The notes: generated by a model from the letters alone, not told the origin. DNA of 64,000 nt from Granulicella arctica (GCF_025685605.1 NZ_JAGTUT010000001.1:3100001-3164000); one strand, 5' to 3'; positions 1 to 9,926 are shown, counted from the stretch's first letter. Numbers and translations: made by a program.

Positions 1-98
1 GATCGATGTCGATAGTTCCAGCACAACCCGATACTAGCAAGCTGAGCGAGATCGTTACCCTGCTAAACTTGCGTCATCGCTCCTACTCCCGAGACCCA

Positions 99-1043
99 AT
101 GCCCATCGTAGAACTCGAACACGTCCGTAAGGCTTACGACACCAAAGTCGCTGTTTCCGACCTCAGCTTCAAGATCGAACCGGGCACTATGTTCGGCCTA
201 CTCGGCCCTAACGGCTCCGGTAAGACCTCCACAATCCGCATGATGATCGGCATTACCGTGCCGGACTCTGGTGCTGTTTCGCTCTTCGGCAAGCCGTTCA
301 CCCGCGACGCTCTGAAGCGCGTCGGGTACCTACCCGAGGAGCGCGGCCTCTACAAGAAGATGAAAGTCATGGACCAGCTCATCTTTCTTGGTCAACTCCA
401 CGGTCTCGATGCCACCGTTGCCAGCAAGCGCGCCCACGCCTGGTGCGAGCGCCTTCAGATTACCGAGGCTATCCCGAAGAAGACGGAAGAGTTGTCAAAG
501 GGCATGCAGCAGAAGATCCAGTTCATCTCGACCCTTCTCCATGACCCGGAACTGATCATCATGGATGAGCCCTTCAGCGGCCTTGACCCCGTCAACGCGA
601 CTCTGCTGATCGACACCCTGATCGACCTTCGCAAATCAGGCAAGACCATCCTCTTCTCGACTCATCGGATGGATCAGGTGGAGAAGATGTGCGACGCCAT
701 CGCCATCATCCATCGTAGCCACCTCGTCCTCTCCGGTTCCATGCGCGACATCAAAGCAAGCTACCCGCGGAACCGTGTTCAGATCAACTTCAGCGGCGAT
801 GCCTCGTTCCTTCAGCACCCTTCGATCGAGGAGTACAAGGACTACAGCGGCCGCGCTGAGATAAAGCTGCGACCAGCGGTCAGCGGAGATCCGGACGCCC
901 AGCCTCTCCTCGCCGAGGCGATCGCTCGTGGCACACGCATCTCCCGTTTCGAGGTCACTGAACCGACACTCGAAGAGATCTTCATCGAAAAGGTTGGCGC
1001 GGAAAATATCGCCAACGCCGCAGGAGGAAACGTCGATGCATAA
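99..1043 (+). CDS. ABC transporter ATP-binding protein, NatA-like
   Basis: ATPase subunit of an ABC-2 type exporter, working with the permease encoded next. The 314-residue product has Walker A GPNGSGKT at 36-43, a variant signature LSKGM at 132-136, Walker B LIIMDE at 152-157 and the switch His at 189, followed by a C-terminal DUF4162-like domain from about 230. The open frame reaches back to position 6, but the family homology begins at MPIVELEHV, so the ATG at 99 is preferred; no good Shine-Dalgarno supports either start. The signature has Lys in place of the usual second Gly, as in many NatA-like proteins. Its last codons overlap the permease start by 8 nt, which implies translational coupling. 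The substrate (Na+, drug or peptide) cannot be read from the sequence. Confidence 0.93.
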   Translation: MPIVELEHVRKAYDTKVAVSDLSFKIEPGTMFGLLGPNGSGKTSTIRMMIGITVPDSGAVSLFGKPFTRDALKRVGYLPEERGLYKKMKVMDQLIFLGQLHGLDATVASKRAHAWCERLQITEAIPKKTEELSKGMQQKIQFISTLLHDPELIIMDEPFSGLDPVNATLLIDTLIDLRKSGKTILFSTHRMDQVEKMCDAIAIIHRSHLVLSGSMRDIKASYPRNRVQINFSGDASFLQHPSIEEYKDYSGRAEIKLRPAVSGDPDAQPLLAEAIARGTRISRFEVTEPTLEEIFIEKVGAENIANAAGGNVDA

Positions 1044-2274
1044 TGTGTGGCTGATCGCCCAACGCGAATACCTTGAGCGTATCCGTACCAAGAGCTTCCT
1101 CGTCATGACCATCCTGATCCCGCTGCTTATGGGGGGCGGCATCTTCGGCAGCGCCTATCTTGGTGGCAAATCACAGTCGAATTCGCACATTGCTATCGTC
1201 TCGAAGGACATCCAGGTCGCCGAAGATCTGCAGGCGGAACTCGAGCATGGCAAGCACAGCAAGATGGTCGTTGATATCATCTCTCCACCAGCGGCTGACA
1301 CGCGTCACGTCCTCGATGGCGAGTTGGCGGATAAGCAACTCGACGGCTATCTCTGGATCACGCCCGGAGCCAACAGTGGGGCTCGTCCTTCGTTCGCCTG
1401 GACTCCAAAATCCAAAGCCGACATCGTTACCAAGGGAACCATTTCGACCGCGCTCCGCACCGTACTCACCCGCGAGAGCCTGACCCACCAGGGTATGGTT
1501 GCCTCCGATGTTGATGCCCTGATGCAACCGGTCGATCTCGACAACTCGCAGGCAGGTAAGAACGATGATTCTGAAACTGCGTTCTTCAGCGCCTATGCGC
1601 TCTTTTTCCTGATGTACTTTGTCATCATGCTGTACGGGATGAACGTGGCGCGCTCGATCATCGAAGAAAAAACCTCACGTGTCTTCGAGGTGTTGCTTGC
1701 TACGATCCGTCCCGAGGAGATGATGGCCGGCAAGGTCATCGGCGTTGGCTCGGTTGGACTGACGCAGGTCGGTATCTGGCTACTGACCGCGATCATTCTT
1801 ACAAGCACATCGCTTGTCGCTCACTTCACCGGCTCAGACGTTCATGTGCCTCTCAGCGCCATGCAGATCGGTTTTTTCATCGTCTTCTTCCTGCTTGGCT
1901 ACCTGCTCTACTCGTCGATTGCCGCTGCACTCGGAGCGATGACCAACTCTGAGCAGGAACTTCAACAGCTCAACATGTTCCTCGTCATGCCACTTGCCCT
2001 TTGCATGTTTTCGCTCAGCGTAGTTATTCCGAACCCTGATGGCGCAGCCGCGACGGTGCTTTCATTTATTCCTTTCTGCACGCCGCTGATCATGTATCTG
2101 CGAATCTCGATGGGGCATCCCTCCGGCGTCCAAATCGCTTCGTCGATCGCCCTGATGATTGTCACCATCTACGGCATCCTTTGGATTGCGAGCCGCATCT
2201 ACCGCGTCGGCATCTTGATGTACGGGAAGAAGCCCAGCCTGCCTGAGATCATTCGTTGGCTGAAGTACAGCTAA
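1036..2274 (+). CDS. ABC-2 type permease, NatB-like
   Basis: Membrane partner of the preceding ATPase. The 412-residue protein has one N-terminal membrane helix (about 18-40), a soluble extracytoplasmic stretch (about 45-190) and a C-terminal block of roughly six helices. Between them lies the conserved cytoplasmic segment EEKTSRVFEVLLATIRPEEM, typical of the NatB/ABC2_membrane_3 family. The start at 1036 is fixed by an AGGAGG-type ribosome site at 1022-1028 and overlaps the ATPase stop. The longer frame from 928 is only the antecedent reading frame inside the ATPase gene. Likely role: ATP-driven export of ions or small toxic molecules; the substrate is unknown. Confidence 0.92.
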   Translation: MHNVWLIAQREYLERIRTKSFLVMTILIPLLMGGGIFGSAYLGGKSQSNSHIAIVSKDIQVAEDLQAELEHGKHSKMVVDIISPPAADTRHVLDGELADKQLDGYLWITPGANSGARPSFAWTPKSKADIVTKGTISTALRTVLTRESLTHQGMVASDVDALMQPVDLDNSQAGKNDDSETAFFSAYALFFLMYFVIMLYGMNVARSIIEEKTSRVFEVLLATIRPEEMMAGKVIGVGSVGLTQVGIWLLTAIILTSTSLVAHFTGSDVHVPLSAMQIGFFIVFFLLGYLLYSSIAAALGAMTNSEQELQQLNMFLVMPLALCMFSLSVVIPNPDGAAATVLSFIPFCTPLIMYLRISMGHPSGVQIASSIALMIVTIYGILWIASRIYRVGILMYGKKPSLPEIIRWLKYS

Positions 2275-2330
2275 GGCATCCCTTGCTCCGCCGTTCTCAT
2301 CCGTCTTACAAGACACATAAGGAGTACGGC

Positions 2331-2552
2331 ATGAGTGATCTCACAAGCAAGATTGAACACCAGGTAGAGCATGACCCCCACGGACCGCACGATCCCAACG
2401 AGATCAATCCCAAGCTCGCTTCGGATATTGCCTACTGGGCGAAGGAGTTCGGTGTTACAGGACAACTCCTTCACGAGGCTATTCGGGTTCACGGAACGCA
2501 TGTTGAAAAGGTGCGCGCCGCGTTGGCTCATCATCAAGTAAGCCTGACATAA
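2331..2552 (+). CDS. DUF3606 family small protein
   Basis: A 73-residue cytosolic protein matching the DUF3606 pattern: a DI..WAKEFGVT..LL.EAI core, then GT....VRAAL near the C-terminus. Function unknown; the family is widespread in soil Proteobacteria and Acidobacteria. The ATG at 2331 is preceded by AAGGA at 2319-2323, so the longer frame from 2256, which overlaps the permease, is not used. The N-terminus is rich in His, Asp and Pro. It lies 56 nt after the permease and could be co-transcribed with it. Confidence 0.8.
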   Translation: MSDLTSKIEHQVEHDPHGPHDPNEINPKLASDIAYWAKEFGVTGQLLHEAIRVHGTHVEKVRAALAHHQVSLT

Positions 2553-2584
2553 GCTCCACCAACTCCTGGAGTTGCGGCCACGGG

Positions 2585-2590
2585 TAGACT
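2585..2590 (+). promoter_or_regulatory. -10-like TAGACT, possibly leaderless start of DUF374 gene
   Basis: TAGACT lies 7 nt before the GTG start at 2598, so transcription from it would begin at or next to the start codon. No convincing -35 is visible. Similar TAGACT or TACACT boxes lie before the genes at 9129, 15789 and 34992. Confidence 0.3.
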
Positions 2591-2597
2591 CATACTC

Positions 2598-3248
2598 GTG
2601 GCCTTTACCGTTAAACAGCGGATTGTTCTCGCGGTCGTACCGCGTATCACGGCGCTACTGATTCGACTGCTTGGCATGACCCTCAGGTATGAAGATCGTA
2701 CCGAAGCGGGTGTCACTCCGGGCTACGCGATTCCCGGACCGTTCGTCTTTGCTTTCTGGCATCGATCCCTACTGGCTTGCGCCCATCGCTTCCGCGGTCT
2801 AGATATTGCGATCCTCATCAGCCGCAGCTTCGACGGGGAACTCATCGCTCGCACGGTAGAACTCCTCGGATTCACAGCCGTTCGTGGCTCCAGCAATCGA
2901 GGTGGACCTACGGGTCTTCGTCAGATGGAACGGGCCTATCAGGACGGTCATCGCTGCGCTATCACAGCGGACGGGCCACGCGGACCGGTCTTCGTGGCCA
3001 AGCCCGGAACTGCCCAGCTGGCCCAGCTTGTCGGGGCCTGGGTCGGGACCTTCTACGTGTTGCCGGTTCGGGCTTGGGAGCTGCGCTCCTGGGATCGCTT
3101 TCTCATTCCCAAGCCGTTCTCTCGTGTTGTTATTACCTGGCCTGCCCACATTCCGGCGACAGAGGTTACCGAGGGTTCTGTTCAGGCTGCACTCGAGCAG
3201 GCCGTTGCAATGGCAGGTCCAAACTTTACTGAAAGCGTGGTCGATTGA
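2598..3248 (+). CDS. DUF374 family lysophospholipid acyltransferase-like protein
   Basis: A 216-residue member of the LPLAT superfamily, DUF374 branch, thought to acylate lipid A-type or phospholipid acceptors at the inner membrane. Visible hallmarks are a hydrophobic N-terminus, FAFWHRSLL near residues 52-60, a conserved SRSFDGE block, an R.GS..RGG..GL core and ITADGPRGP near 130. The GTG start at 2598 gives the N-terminal membrane helix. The stop overlaps the queA ATG (TGATG), so the two genes are probably cotranscribed. The precise acyl donor and acceptor are not known for this branch. Confidence 0.82.
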   Translation: MAFTVKQRIVLAVVPRITALLIRLLGMTLRYEDRTEAGVTPGYAIPGPFVFAFWHRSLLACAHRFRGLDIAILISRSFDGELIARTVELLGFTAVRGSSNRGGPTGLRQMERAYQDGHRCAITADGPRGPVFVAKPGTAQLAQLVGAWVGTFYVLPVRAWELRSWDRFLIPKPFSRVVITWPAHIPATEVTEGSVQAALEQAVAMAGPNFTESVVD

Positions 3249-4414
3249 TGCCCAATATTCCTGAATTCCCCGGTTTCGGCGAGATGTCTACTCAGGCACC
3301 TGCGGAGCTCGTCTCAGACTACGACTTCGACCTGCCGGAAGAGCTTATCGCCCAGGCGCCGCCGGGGGTTCGCGGCTCAAGCCGTATGCTCGCGATGGAT
3401 CGGTCGAGTGGTGTTTGTACGGATGATCACTTCACCAATCTGCCTGACTATCTGCGAGCGGGCGATCTCGTAATTCTCAACGATAGCCGGGTCATTCCCG
3501 GACGGCTCTTTGCAACCCGTGGCGGTCTTAAGACTCAGGCTAACTCTCCCGACCCAACCGGCCAGATCGAGGTTTTGCTGGTCCGCCAGGTCACGGCCGA
3601 TCAATGGACGGCGCTCGTTCGCCCCGCACGCAAGGTCGTCGTTGGCGAGAAGTTGTTCTTCTGTGCACCCGGCGAGACGACACCGCTGCTTGAAGCTCAG
3701 GTCATCATGGTCTCGGAGTATGGCGAGCGGACGCTGCGCTTTGCCCCGACAGCGGATTTCTGGGGCGTCCTCGACCGTATCGGCCACATGCCGCTTCCGC
3801 CTTACATCCACCGGGGCGATACTGCGGAGGACCGTCATCGGTATCAGACCGTATTCGCCGACACGCCTGGCTCCGCTGCGGCACCAACGGCCGGCCTGCA
3901 CTTTACTCCTGAGATGATCGATCGGCTGAAGGCGAAAGGAGTGCAGGTCGAGAAGGTGACTCTTCATGTAGGCCTGGGCACCTTCCAGCCTGTCCGCGTC
4001 GACTTCCTTGCGCAGATCAGCCTGCACGGCGAGCGATACTCGGTTTCGCAGTCGACCGCCGATGCAATTCGCGCAACCTATGAGAGCGGAGGTCGCATCA
4101 TTGCTGTCGGCACGACGGTTGCTCGCACCCTTGAGGCGATCACAACGCCTCAATTCCTTTTCGGGCCCTCAAACGGAAGTGTCACCTCGCTCTTTCGCAG
4201 CCCACTCGCAGGGACCACGGAGATCTTTATCCGGCCAGGTCATAACTTCAGGATCATCAGCGGTCTTCTCACCAACTTCCACCTACCCAAATCGACCCTT
4301 CTAATGCTCGTCAGCGCGTTTGCGGGACGGGAGAACGTGCTCGCCGCTTATGCACATGCGGTCGAGGAGCGGTATCGATTCTTTAGCTACGGCGACTGCA
4401 TGCTCATCCTTTAG
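3248..4414 (+). CDS. queA: tRNA preQ1(34) S-adenosylmethionine ribosyltransferase-isomerase
   Basis: QueA transfers and isomerises the ribosyl group of S-adenosylmethionine onto preQ1 at tRNA position 34, giving epoxyqueuosine. The protein (about 388 residues) shows the family blocks in order: [12 protein letters not shown] at the N-terminus, [57 protein letters not shown] and [19 protein letters not shown] near the C-terminus. A shorter start at 3284 (MSTQAPAEL) fits the usual family length equally well. A 60-residue loop around [12 protein letters not shown] is a little longer than in E. coli. It follows the DUF374 gene with overlapping codons and precedes polA by 39 nt. Confidence 0.95.
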   Translation: MPNIPEFPGFGEMSTQAPAELVSDYDFDLPEELIAQAPPGVRGSSRMLAMDRSSGVCTDDHFTNLPDYLRAGDLVILNDSRVIPGRLFATRGGLKTQANSPDPTGQIEVLLVRQVTADQWTALVRPARKVVVGEKLFFCAPGETTPLLEAQVIMVSEYGERTLRFAPTADFWGVLDRIGHMPLPPYIHRGDTAEDRHRYQTVFADTPGSAAAPTAGLHFTPEMIDRLKAKGVQVEKVTLHVGLGTFQPVRVDFLAQISLHGERYSVSQSTADAIRATYESGGRIIAVGTTVARTLEAITTPQFLFGPSNGSVTSLFRSPLAGTTEIFIRPGHNFRIISGLLTNFHLPKSTLLMLVSAFAGRENVLAAYAHAVEERYRFFSYGDCMLIL

Positions 4415-4453
4415 TCAGTGTGACTTCCCGCCACCGAGTACCATCAAATCAAC

Positions 4454-7396
4454 ATGGCCGCTACCAAGAACACGACCGAAAAGCCTCCCATCTACCTGCT
4501 CGACTCGATGGCCTTCATCTTCCGCGCGTACCACGCGATGCAGCGACAGCGTCCGATGTCCACGCGCACTGGCATTCCGACGGCTGCGACCTACGTCTTC
4601 GTCAATATGATCAACAAGCTGCGGAAGGACTTTGCGCCGCAGTATCTCGCAGCCATCTACGACGTCGGCGCGCCAGTTCATCGCAATGAACTCGCTACGC
4701 AGATGAAGGATGTGCAGAAGTTCAATATCAAGACGCAGGCCTTCGAGACCATCGAATACGGTGGCTACAAGGCTAACCGCGCCGAGACTCCGCCTGACCT
4801 GATCCAGCAGCAGCCTTACATCCGTCGGGCTCTTGAGGCCTTTCGCATCCCGATCCTCTACTACGAGGGGTTCGAAGCGGACGACGTGATTGGAACGCTG
4901 AGCTGCAAGCTGGCTGCGCTTGGCCACAAGGTCTACGTCGTCTCGTCCGACAAGGACATGATGCAGCTTGTCAACGCGGACGTGTCTATCCTGAATCCTA
5001 CGAAGGACAACCTGATCCTTGATGCTGCGGGCGTTGAGGCTGCGCTTGGCGTTCCGCCGGAGCGCGTGATTGACGTAATGGCTCTGCGCGGCGACTCGAT
5101 CGATAACATTCCTGGAGCTCCTGGAATCGGCGACAAAGGTTCGGTCGAACTTATCCTCCAGTTCGGGACCGTTGAGGCTGCGCTCGACCGTGCTGACGAG
5201 GTGAAGAAGAAGACGTATCGCGAGTCGCTCCAGAACAACCGCGACAACATCCTGCTGTCTAAGGAGCTTGTAACGATCCACACGAGCGTGCCGATCGAGT
5301 ACTCGCTTGACGCGATGAAGACGCAACCAGTTGACAATGCCGCATGTCGACAACTTTTCTCGGAGCTTGAGTTCACCACGCTGCTGAAGGACCTTCCGCC
5401 GGATGTCGATAATGCTGTCATCAGCTACAACCTCAAGCCTTCGGATGCCGAGATTGCCGCTCTCCTGGCTGACGCTCGCAGCATCGATCCTGAGACGGAA
5501 CAGCCTCGTGGTCTGGCTGTGGCAATCTTTGAAGATGCTCGCGCAATTGCGGAGGAGATCGCCGCTGAGGCTGATTCTGAAGCGCCTGAGCCTGAACCAC
5601 CTCCTGCTGAGAATATGAATCTTTTCGGCGCTCCTGAGCCGCTTCTCCCGCTTGTCTCGATTACGGCGCCAACGCACGATGTAGCCTGCAACTTTGGCCT
5701 TGCGATCACGGATCATGCAGCTATCCAGGTTACGCTCGACGCTCCTGGAGTGAAGGAAGCGCTGGCCGATCCGACGCTGCCGAAGGATGTTCACGACCTC
5801 AAGGCTGTGCTGCGAGCGCTTGCTCCGCATGACGTAAAGCTTGCCGGAGTTCGCGATGACGTGATGCTGTTGAGCTACCTCGTCAATCCGACGCACGGCT
5901 CGCATACGTTGCCTGACATTGCTGCTCGCACGACGAGCCGAGCGCTTGTGCATCAGCCGACCAAAGACAATCCGAACGATCCGAAGCGCTTGCCTGAAGC
6001 TGCTGCGGCGATTATTCGGCTTGCCTCTGCGCTGGGAACGCAGATTGGCGAGGCGGGAACGTTCGAGCACCATATTCCCAAGGACGAGCCAACGCTTGGT
6101 GGGGCGATGACGACGGAGATGCTGTTCGCAACTCCTGTGACCGCTCATGTTGAGGATGCTGCGCAGTCGCCGCTGTGGAAGGTCTACGACACGATCGACA
6201 AGCCGCTTGTTCCGGTGTTGCTACGTATGGAACAGGCCGGTGTCTGCGTCGATCCGGGTTTTCTGCGCACCATGTCATCGCGGCTTGCGGTTGGTGTCGA
6301 TACGCTCGCTGAGCGCATCTACGCGGACTCTGGACATCGCTTCAACATCAACTCCCCGAAGCAGCTTGGCGATGTGCTGTTCAACCGGATGGATCTGCCG
6401 AAGCCGATGAAGTACGGCAAAGGCAAGGTTGTCTCTACAGCGCAGGATGTTCTTGAAGAGCTTGCTCTTGTGCATCCGATTGCGGCGCTGGTAATTGAGC
6501 ATCGGCAGTTGCAGAAGCTCAAGTCGACCTACCTCGACGCGCTGCCGCAGCTTGCGGATGCAGAGGGTCGAATCCACACGACCTTCAACCAGGTTGGAAC
6601 GGCGACTGGACGACTCTCGAGCACGAACCCGAATCTGCAGAATATTCCGATCCGCACGGCGATCGGGCGTGAGATTCGTGCGGCGTTTATCGCTGCTCCT
6701 GGCAACGTGCTAATGTCGGCTGACTATTCGCAGATTGAACTGCGGCTGATGGCGCACTTCTCGCAGGATCCGTTGCTGCTGGATGCGTATCGGACCGGCA
6801 AAGACATTCATACGCTGACCGCTGCGGAGGTCTTCGGCGTCGATCCGGAGACGATGGATAAGGAGACGCGCGCTCGGGCGAAGGCGGTCAACTTTGGTAT
6901 CGTTTATGGCATCAGTCCGTTCGGTCTTGCGGCGCAGTTGAACATCGATCAGAAGGTTGCGAAGACATATATCGAGACCTACTTCGACCGCTACAAGGGC
7001 GTTCGCGGCTTCATCGATCAGACGCTTGAGACGGTTCGTCGCGAACAGGCTGTGAAGACCTACTTTGGCCGCGTTCGGCCGATTCCGGATATAGGCTCGC
7101 GCAACCCGAACATGCGTGGATTCGCTGAGCGGACTGCGGTGAACACGCCGCTGCAGGGAACGGCTGCGGATCTGATCAAGCTGGCGATGATCAAGCTCGA
7201 CAGCGAGATGACGCGGCTGAAGATGCGCTCGCGCATGACCCTGCAGGTGCATGATGAACTGCTTTTCGATGTTGTGCCAGACGAGGTCTCCGCGATGGAG
7301 ACACTCGTGAAGCAGGAGATGGAGCATGTGGCTGAATTTTCGATCCCGATTGTTGCCGATGTTGGTGTCGGAGCGAACTGGCGAGATATTAAGTAA
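4454..7396 (+). CDS. polA: DNA polymerase I
   Basis: Repair and Okazaki-fragment polymerase of 980 residues. The N-terminal 5'-3' nuclease domain (about 10-300) has Asp-rich metal motifs such as YYEGFEADDVIGTL and VSSDKDMMQLV. The C-terminal polymerase domain (about 590-980) has motif A DYSQIELR, motif B RAKAVNFGIVYG and motif C VHDELLFDV. The middle 3'-5' exonuclease-like domain (about 330-560) is present in length, but I cannot find the DxE of Exo I, the Asp of Exo II (here DLKAVLRAL) or the YxxxD of Exo III, so proofreading is probably lost. An Ala/Glu/Pro-rich linker sits at about 355-395. No Shine-Dalgarno is obvious before the ATG at 4454. Confidence 0.97.
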   Translation: MAATKNTTEKPPIYLLDSMAFIFRAYHAMQRQRPMSTRTGIPTAATYVFVNMINKLRKDFAPQYLAAIYDVGAPVHRNELATQMKDVQKFNIKTQAFETIEYGGYKANRAETPPDLIQQQPYIRRALEAFRIPILYYEGFEADDVIGTLSCKLAALGHKVYVVSSDKDMMQLVNADVSILNPTKDNLILDAAGVEAALGVPPERVIDVMALRGDSIDNIPGAPGIGDKGSVELILQFGTVEAALDRADEVKKKTYRESLQNNRDNILLSKELVTIHTSVPIEYSLDAMKTQPVDNAACRQLFSELEFTTLLKDLPPDVDNAVISYNLKPSDAEIAALLADARSIDPETEQPRGLAVAIFEDARAIAEEIAAEADSEAPEPEPPPAENMNLFGAPEPLLPLVSITAPTHDVACNFGLAITDHAAIQVTLDAPGVKEALADPTLPKDVHDLKAVLRALAPHDVKLAGVRDDVMLLSYLVNPTHGSHTLPDIAARTTSRALVHQPTKDNPNDPKRLPEAAAAIIRLASALGTQIGEAGTFEHHIPKDEPTLGGAMTTEMLFATPVTAHVEDAAQSPLWKVYDTIDKPLVPVLLRMEQAGVCVDPGFLRTMSSRLAVGVDTLAERIYADSGHRFNINSPKQLGDVLFNRMDLPKPMKYGKGKVVSTAQDVLEELALVHPIAALVIEHRQLQKLKSTYLDALPQLADAEGRIHTTFNQVGTATGRLSSTNPNLQNIPIRTAIGREIRAAFIAAPGNVLMSADYSQIELRLMAHFSQDPLLLDAYRTGKDIHTLTAAEVFGVDPETMDKETRARAKAVNFGIVYGISPFGLAAQLNIDQKVAKTYIETYFDRYKGVRGFIDQTLETVRREQAVKTYFGRVRPIPDIGSRNPNMRGFAERTAVNTPLQGTAADLIKLAMIKLDSEMTRLKMRSRMTLQVHDELLFDVVPDEVSAMETLVKQEMEHVAEFSIPIVADVGVGANWRDIK

Positions 7397-7426
7397 GCTC
7401 TGTGGAGCTAACGGCATCGAATCTGT

Positions 7427-9013
7427 GTGCGCTCTGCAAAGATAAAGCTTTCACTCAATCCCGTCGTGCCGAACCGCCTTCGCGGCTGGTCGAATCCGGT
7501 CGTTCCGGGCGATCATCCTGATCCAACCATTGTGCAGGTTGGTGATACGTTCTGGGCTTCGGCGACCTCGGGCGAATGGTCGCCGCAATTTCCACTCTTC
7601 CGTTCCACCGACCTTGTGGATTGGACGCCTTCGGGCTCAATCTTTCCACAACAGCCAGCCTGGGCTGAAGGGGCTTTCTGGGCTCCTGAGCTGGTGCACG
7701 ATGAGGTCAGCGGTCGATGCTTCGTCTGGTATGTGGCGAAGAAGCGTGGTGGTCCGCTTTGCATTGCGATGGCTACTGCGCCGACGCTTGCTGGTCCTTA
7801 TGTCGATCATGGACCGATGGTCTGTGAGCAGGATGGCTCGATCGATCCGTGCTTTGCGCGGGATGAGCATGGCAAGCCATTCCTGATCTGGAAAGAGGAT
7901 GGCAACTCGCAGAATCGTCCCACGCCGATCTGGGCTCAGCAGCTTTCAGAGGACTTCTTGCACCTTGTGGGCGAGAAGACCAAGTTGATCGTCAACGATC
8001 AGCCGTGGGAAGAGGGAGTTGTTGAAGGGCCCTATATTCTGCGCCACGATGGTCGTTTCTACATGTTCTATGCGGGCAATTCCTGTTGCGGCAAGGAGTG
8101 CAAATACGCAGAGGGTGTTGCGCGCACTGATCGCCTGCTTGGACCGTGGGAGAAGTTTCCCGGGAATCCGCTGATTGCGGCGAACGATAAGTGGCGTTGT
8201 CCAGGACACGGAACTGCTGTGCATGCGCAGGGTCGCGATGGCAAAGCTGCGCAGGATTACCTGCTGTATCACGCGTATCCAGCTGCGAGCACGATCTATG
8301 TTGGCCGTGAAGCGGTACTTGACGCGATTACGTGGTCAGAGCCTGAGAGCGACGGTAAACCTGGCTGGCCGAGCGTGAACGCTGGAACTGGTCCGGGCGA
8401 GCCTGTGAAGGTTTCTCCTATCGACTTTGTGGATGATTTTGAATCACCGATGCTTGGCTCGTCGTGGCAGTGGCCGGTGAACACCAATCCTGATCTGGTG
8501 CTAGATGGTGGTTCGCTTACGCTTGGCATTCCGCTGCATTCGCCGCTTGGTGCTGGTCCTGTTGAGTCGGCGATGATTGCTGTTCCGCGACCTGCTGGAC
8601 TGCACTATCGGGCTTCGGTTGCGCTGGATCTGGCTGTTGATTCCGACTCGCGGCTGTGGTCCGGTCTTGCGATCGTGGGCGATCCGTTTAACACCATTGG
8701 GCTTGGTGTTCGGGGAGATCGGCTTACGCTTTGGCAGCGACGTGGTGCAACGCAGGCTGTTCTGTGGCAGATTGCGGCTCCGGTTGGTCGAGCGATTTAT
8801 CTCCGTTCGACGAGCTTTGGTGCGGAGCATCATCTGCAGTTTTATTTTTCGGTTGATGGCGAAATGTGGCAAGTTGCGGGCGATCCTTACGATGCGTCGG
8901 ATCTTCCGGCGTGGGATCGCGGGTTGCGGATCGGGTTGATGCTTGAGGGTCCTCAGGGGCTGCGTGCGACGTTTCGAGGGTTTGAACTCTGTGCGGATTC
9001 TGTCCTGATCTGA
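7427..9013 (+). CDS. Glycoside hydrolase family 43-type protein with C-terminal beta-sandwich
   Basis: Predicted alpha-L-arabinofuranosidase/beta-xylosidase-like enzyme of 528 residues. The N-terminal five-bladed propeller (about 20-320) carries the GH43 triad: base Asp32 in HPDPT, pKa-modulating Asp140 in SIDPCF and acid Glu200 in VVEGPYI. Residues from about 335 form a second beta-rich domain resembling the DUF1349/GH43 C2 type. No signal peptide is seen, so it would act in the cytoplasm on imported oligosaccharides unless exported by another route. It begins with GTG 30 nt after polA, yet has no functional link to it. The substrate cannot be decided from sequence alone. Confidence 0.82.
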   Translation: MRSAKIKLSLNPVVPNRLRGWSNPVVPGDHPDPTIVQVGDTFWASATSGEWSPQFPLFRSTDLVDWTPSGSIFPQQPAWAEGAFWAPELVHDEVSGRCFVWYVAKKRGGPLCIAMATAPTLAGPYVDHGPMVCEQDGSIDPCFARDEHGKPFLIWKEDGNSQNRPTPIWAQQLSEDFLHLVGEKTKLIVNDQPWEEGVVEGPYILRHDGRFYMFYAGNSCCGKECKYAEGVARTDRLLGPWEKFPGNPLIAANDKWRCPGHGTAVHAQGRDGKAAQDYLLYHAYPAASTIYVGREAVLDAITWSEPESDGKPGWPSVNAGTGPGEPVKVSPIDFVDDFESPMLGSSWQWPVNTNPDLVLDGGSLTLGIPLHSPLGAGPVESAMIAVPRPAGLHYRASVALDLAVDSDSRLWSGLAIVGDPFNTIGLGVRGDRLTLWQRRGATQAVLWQIAAPVGRAIYLRSTSFGAEHHLQFYFSVDGEMWQVAGDPYDASDLPAWDRGLRIGLMLEGPQGLRATFRGFELCADSVLI

Positions 9014-9034
9014 CATTGAGGCGGGCGAGACTGG

Positions 9035-9046
9035 TAGACTTATAGC
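9035..9046 (+). promoter_or_regulatory. Candidate -10 region of TPR protein gene
   Basis: TAGACT followed directly by TATAGC lies about 85 nt before the GTG at 9129. A TTGAGG at 9016-9021 could be a -35 for the second box (19-nt spacing). This is motif evidence only. Confidence 0.3.
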
Positions 9047-9128
9047 TTGCGCGAGCACTGCTCGCCAAACTCCGTGCGGCAAAGCCCACGCGAATCTTTG
9101 AAGCGCATCGAAGGAAGACTCAGCCACC

Positions 9129-9872
9129 GTGGATCAGCAGACTAAAGCAGCTTTGAAGCAGAACGACGCGTTCGTCACGACTACCTCGCATGGCCTGGAA
9201 TGGGCGAGCGAAAACCGCAAGTCCGTTATTGTGACGGTTTCGTTGCTACTGCTGGTGATTGTGATCATCGTGCTTGCCGGCGTGTTCTACAACAAGCGTT
9301 CGAATGCTGCTTCGGTGGCGTTTGGTTCGGCGATGCAGGCGTATCAGACGCCAATTGCGGCTCCTGGGCAGCAGGTTCCCCCCGGCGTGAAGACCTTCGC
9401 TTCGGTTCCGGATCGCGCGAAGGCTGCAAACGACCTCTTTATGGCTTGCGCGAACCAGTACAACATGACGCCCGATGGTAAGGTTTGCCGGTATTTTGGC
9501 GGCTTGACGTACATTGAGCAGGGGCAGAATGGACCTGCTGAAGATGCGTTGAAGTCGGTTGCGAGCGGCTGGAACAGCGATCTCGGCGCGTTGGCGAAGC
9601 TCTCGCTGGCTCAGCTTTACCGTGGATCGAACCGTGATCCGCAGGCAATCGAGATCTATAACCAGCTTGCCGCGAAGCCGACAACGACGGTTCCTGCCGG
9701 ACTTGCGAAGCTGCAGCTTGCTGATCTTTACACGTCTGAAGGCAAGGTCGATCAGGCGAAGAAGATCTACGCAGAGTTGAAGGATAAGGACGCTAAAGGC
9801 GCAGCAGGGCTGATCGCGGCTCAGAAGCTTAATCCAACGGCGCCTGCTGGTCCGGGGGCTCAGCAGCAGTAG
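9129..9872 (+). CDS. Membrane-anchored tetratricopeptide-like protein (YfgM-like)
   Basis: A 247-residue protein with a cytoplasmic N-terminus of about 30 residues, one membrane helix (about 31-55) and an extracytoplasmic alpha-helical region with TPR-like units (about 115-225, for example GALAKLSLAQLYRGSNRDPQ and GLAKLQLADLYTSEGKVDQA). The layout is that of YfgM/TPR_21 proteins, which in Enterobacteria associate with the SecYEG chaperone PpiD; that role is known for the family and only inferred here. The start is GTG at 9129, which keeps the charged N-terminus. The C-terminus is a Pro/Ala/Gln tail. A terminator follows 25 nt downstream. Confidence 0.75.
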   Translation: MDQQTKAALKQNDAFVTTTSHGLEWASENRKSVIVTVSLLLLVIVIIVLAGVFYNKRSNAASVAFGSAMQAYQTPIAAPGQQVPPGVKTFASVPDRAKAANDLFMACANQYNMTPDGKVCRYFGGLTYIEQGQNGPAEDALKSVASGWNSDLGALAKLSLAQLYRGSNRDPQAIEIYNQLAAKPTTTVPAGLAKLQLADLYTSEGKVDQAKKIYAELKDKDAKGAAGLIAAQKLNPTAPAGPGAQQQ

Positions 9873-9897
9873 TTTTCCTTTCGATTTTCAGATAGAG

Positions 9898-9920
9898 AGC
9901 GCTCCTTCGGGGGCGCTTTT
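9898..9920 (+). terminator. Rho-independent terminator
   Basis: An 8-bp stem (AGCGCTCC / GGGGCGCT, one G-U pair) closed by a TTCG tetraloop and followed by TTTT. It ends transcription of the TPR protein gene and separates it from the convergent gene. Confidence 0.8.
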
Positions 9921-9926
9921 CTGCGT

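Noticed and set aside
4415-6148. 577-residue minus-strand frame
   Set aside because: Antisense to polA, Arg/Leu-rich, without any recognisable domain.
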